From DAOTUL01 sp034437435 (GTDB lineage Bacteria > Chloroflexota > Anaerolineae > Aggregatilineales > Phototrophicaceae), in NCBI GenBank assembly GCA_964417785.1, contig CAYQJO010000036.1, forward strand, positions 1 through 26,111: a DNA stretch of 26,111 bases, written 5' to 3'. The notes below the pieces were generated by a model that saw only the letters and a list, made by a program, of their open reading frames with translations, did no database searches and was not told where the DNA came from. Positions 24,351 through 26,111 of the stretch are shown here, piece after piece. The translations under genes and the position numbers were made by a program. Position 1 is the first letter of the stretch. Each line of letters begins with the position of its first letter.

Positions 24351-25274
24351 CTATTCTAAATCGAAGTAGTTATGATCCACCATCTGCACCACGTAGTGAC
24401 GTTCGGTCACAACCCCGACCTCGTGTTCCATCATCAGGCGCGTGAGTTCGGCCCCATCCATCAGAATCACCTTCACCTCAGATACCCCGGCAGTGTACTC
24501 AACCGCCTCCTGAGTGAAGCGTGATGTAGTGATGAACACACCTTTCTTGCCCTTCACCCCGATCAGGCTGCCGACAAACGCCTGGATTTCCGGCCTGCCC
24601 ACCGGTCGGTCCGGGGTCCAGCGCTTGGCCTGGATGTAAATCGTATCCAGACCCAGTTTGTCCTCCTGGATATAACCGTCAATGCCGCCGTCGCCGCTGC
24701 GCCCGACCGTCCGGCTGGCGCTGGCATGCGAACTGCCATAGCCCATCGCCAGCAGCACATCGACCACCAGACGCTCAAAAAACGCTGGCGACCCCGACAG
24801 CACAATATCGAGCAAGTCGTCGGCAAGGTCCTGGCGGATACCCAGATAAGCCGTTTGCATCAAATCGTGCGGAGTCATGTCGATATAACCATAATCGACC
24901 GCTTCGGGAGTGTCGTGCTTGCCGTTGATGAACGTTCGGAACTCCGGGAACTGCATCAGGAAACGCCGGTTGATGTGCGTCGGACCGGAACGCAGTACAT
25001 CCACACCGCGCTGTGTAATGCACACCTTGCCCCATCCGGCACTTTCCAGCAGTCCGGCTTTCTTGAGATAGGTTGCCGCCCAACTGGCGCGATCCTCAAA
25101 GCGGGTCTTTCTCCCGCTCGGCAGCAATTCATTGCGCTGATCGTCGGTCAATTCCAGGTGATCGGCCAGTTCATCAATCACATCGCGCAGCGCATGGACC
25201 GCGCCATCCCCGACCAGTTGCAGCAGCGGCAGAGTCAACTGGTCAAACGTCGGTACCTGTACTTTCCACATCAT
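24351..25274 (-). CDS. Mrr-type restriction endonuclease
   Basis: This 307-residue protein has the Mrr layout: an N-terminal winged-helix domain (about 8-95, VPTFDQLTLPLLQLVGDG and a KKAGLLES helix) and a C-terminal PD-(D/E)xK nuclease domain (about 150-285). Catalytic residues seen are E168 in FFERLV, D199 in GDGGIDGY and Q215-x-K217 in YIQAKRW. Length and motifs match the type IV, modification-dependent Mrr group. No methyltransferase or specificity gene is nearby. The ATG at 25274 has TGGGG upstream and is preferred over one at 25289. The odd point is its place: it lies inside a glycosyltransferase run, 33 bases after one GT gene and 8 before the next. Confidence 0.9.
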   Translation of the reverse strand: MMWKVQVPTFDQLTLPLLQLVGDGAVHALRDVIDELADHLELTDDQRNELLPSGRKTRFEDRASWAATYLKKAGLLESAGWGKVCITQRGVDVLRSGPTHINRRFLMQFPEFRTFINGKHDTPEAVDYGYIDMTPHDLMQTAYLGIRQDLADDLLDIVLSGSPAFFERLVVDVLLAMGYGSSHASASRTVGRSGDGGIDGYIQEDKLGLDTIYIQAKRWTPDRPVGRPEIQAFVGSLIGVKGKKGVFITTSRFTQEAVEYTAGVSEVKVILMDGAELTRLMMEHEVGVVTERHYVVQMVDHNYFDLE

Positions 25275-25307
25275 CGCCAAACCCCACATAACGGAACATC
25301 TGTCCTA

Positions 25308-26111
25308 TTATTCTAGCACAGGTTCCTTGCGGAGTTCCTGGTACAGCGCCACGCACAGTCCCACCAGAATCAGCGTGCGGGCGATAATCATCCCGGCGAA
25401 GGGCAGCACCAGCGGTCCAGTGATCTCACCGCCGGTATCACCCGTGCGGATGAACAGCACCGGGTATTCGACAAACACCGCCATGCTCAAGACCACCGTA
25501 ATCAAGACACCGTTCTTGGTCGGGAAACTCAGCAGCACCAGCGGGATGATCTGCGCCATCCACTGCGGACTCCAGCCCTGTGCCTGGAGGAAAAAGATCA
25601 GCACGGTGATGGTCACAAACGCGACCAAACCGCGATCATCCAGGCGACGCGCACGCAAAAAGACGAATAAACCGATGGCCCCGGCGACCGCTAACCGCAC
25701 AAATGACGGAATCACTGGCTCGTTGCCGTAGAGTTCACCGGCGGCATCGGCGTCCAGATGGCTCTCGACGGTGCCGAAGTTGCCGGTCGTGTAATTGCCA
25801 TCCAGAAGCGCCCATACCGTTTGATACGACGCCTTACCGAACTGCGCCGTCAGTGAACTCGTCACCATGTCTGGGTCGCCATCATTGGCCGAGTTGTTGA
25901 TATACAGCAGTCCGTAGACGATTACGAAAATGCCCACCACGATTGCCGTGAAGCGTGCCGCCGAACGCCAATCGCGGAAACGGAACACCGCACCCAACAG
26001 CAGTGCCGGTGTGAACTTCGTCAGCGCACCGATGGCCGTTGTCACCGCTGAGCGGGTATCCTTTGCCTGGATCAGCCACCACAATCCCAACAGCAGGAAA
26101 AACGCGACGAT
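25308..26111 (-). CDS. GT87/DUF2029-family glycosyltransferase, 5' end cut by window
   Basis: The frame stays open to the right edge of the window, so the N-terminus is missing; 267 residues are visible. GALTKFTPALLLGAVFRF matches the conserved middle of GT87 proteins (TK..P), and six or seven hydrophobic helices follow. The catalytic first loop lies outside the window. It appears to be upstream in the same minus-strand run as the Mrr-type gene and the other glycosyltransferases. GT87 assignment rests on this one block and the helix pattern. Confidence 0.75.
   Translation of the reverse strand: MVAFFLLLGLWWLIQAKDTRSAVTTAIGALTKFTPALLLGAVFRFRDWRSAARFTAIVVGIFVIVYGLLYINNSANDGDPDMVTSSLTAQFGKASYQTVWALLDGNYTTGNFGTVESHLDADAAGELYGNEPVIPSFVRLAVAGAIGLFVFLRARRLDDRGLVAFVTITVLIFFLQAQGWSPQWMAQIIPLVLLSFPTKNGVLITVVLSMAVFVEYPVLFIRTGDTGGEITGPLVLPFAGMIIARTLILVGLCVALYQELRKEPVLE
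25310..25318 (-). promoter_or_regulatory. Possible internal extended -10 promoter before the Mrr-type gene
   Basis: Read on the minus strand, TGC-TAGAAT overlaps the end of the upstream glycosyltransferase, about 35 bases before the Mrr-type start. No good -35 hexamer is present (GGAACT at 17 bases). It could let the nuclease be expressed apart from the glycan genes. Confidence 0.25.

Overview
This window is about 26.1 kb of a bacterial genome, moderately GC-rich and tightly packed. The genes alternate between strands in short runs, and no gap exceeds about 130 bases. Several things point to a filamentous or thermophilic-type lineage of Chloroflexota (Anaerolineae-like): many polytopic GT-C type glycosyltransferase-like membrane proteins, a C4 zinc-ribbon coiled-coil protein of the DUF164 type, TIM-barrel plus Gfo/Idh/MocA sugar gene sets, and CGTAGGGGC-type palindromic dispersed repeats. 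This taxonomic placement is inference from gene content; no rRNA or other universal marker apart from clpB is present.

Left part (1-5485, plus strand): a membrane sensor histidine kinase cut by the window edge, then a four-gene sugar cassette made of a xylose-isomerase-like TIM barrel, two Gfo/Idh/MocA NAD(P)-dependent oxidoreductases and a ThuA-like protein. The combination recalls known pathways that oxidise sugar hydroxyls to keto-sugars (ThuA/ThuB, YcjS/YcjR-type).

Middle part (5482-11959): surface or envelope polysaccharide genes on both strands. They are an O-antigen-ligase-like polymerase/ligase with C-terminal TPRs, a polytopic membrane protein, a polyprenyl-phosphate sugar-1-phosphate transferase (WcaJ/WbaP type) and a further polytopic GT-C-like protein.

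Central accessory part (12076-19996): a DUF164 zinc-ribbon coiled-coil protein followed 9 bases later by a 915-residue membrane-anchored NACHT-like NTPase with HEAT repeats. A bidirectional terminator separates this pair from a second sugar isomerase-like gene and clpB. A TIR-domain protein with a C-terminal beta-rich domain is divergent from clpB. The NTPase and the TIR protein are the best candidates for signalling or defence, but nothing in the sequence links them to each other.

Right part (19993-26111, minus strand): an operon-like run of GT87/DUF2029-type glycosyltransferase (cut by the window edge), an Mrr-type restriction endonuclease, a second GT87 and two more GT-C membrane glycosyltransferases, with very short gaps or overlaps. 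One of these carries an in-frame 66-base insertion that looks like a small palindromic repeat element flanked by a 10-base direct repeat. A related element supplies the stop codon of clpB. Three of the four convergent gene junctions share exactly four bases of overlapping stop codons. No tRNA, rRNA, CRISPR array, transposase or integrase was seen.
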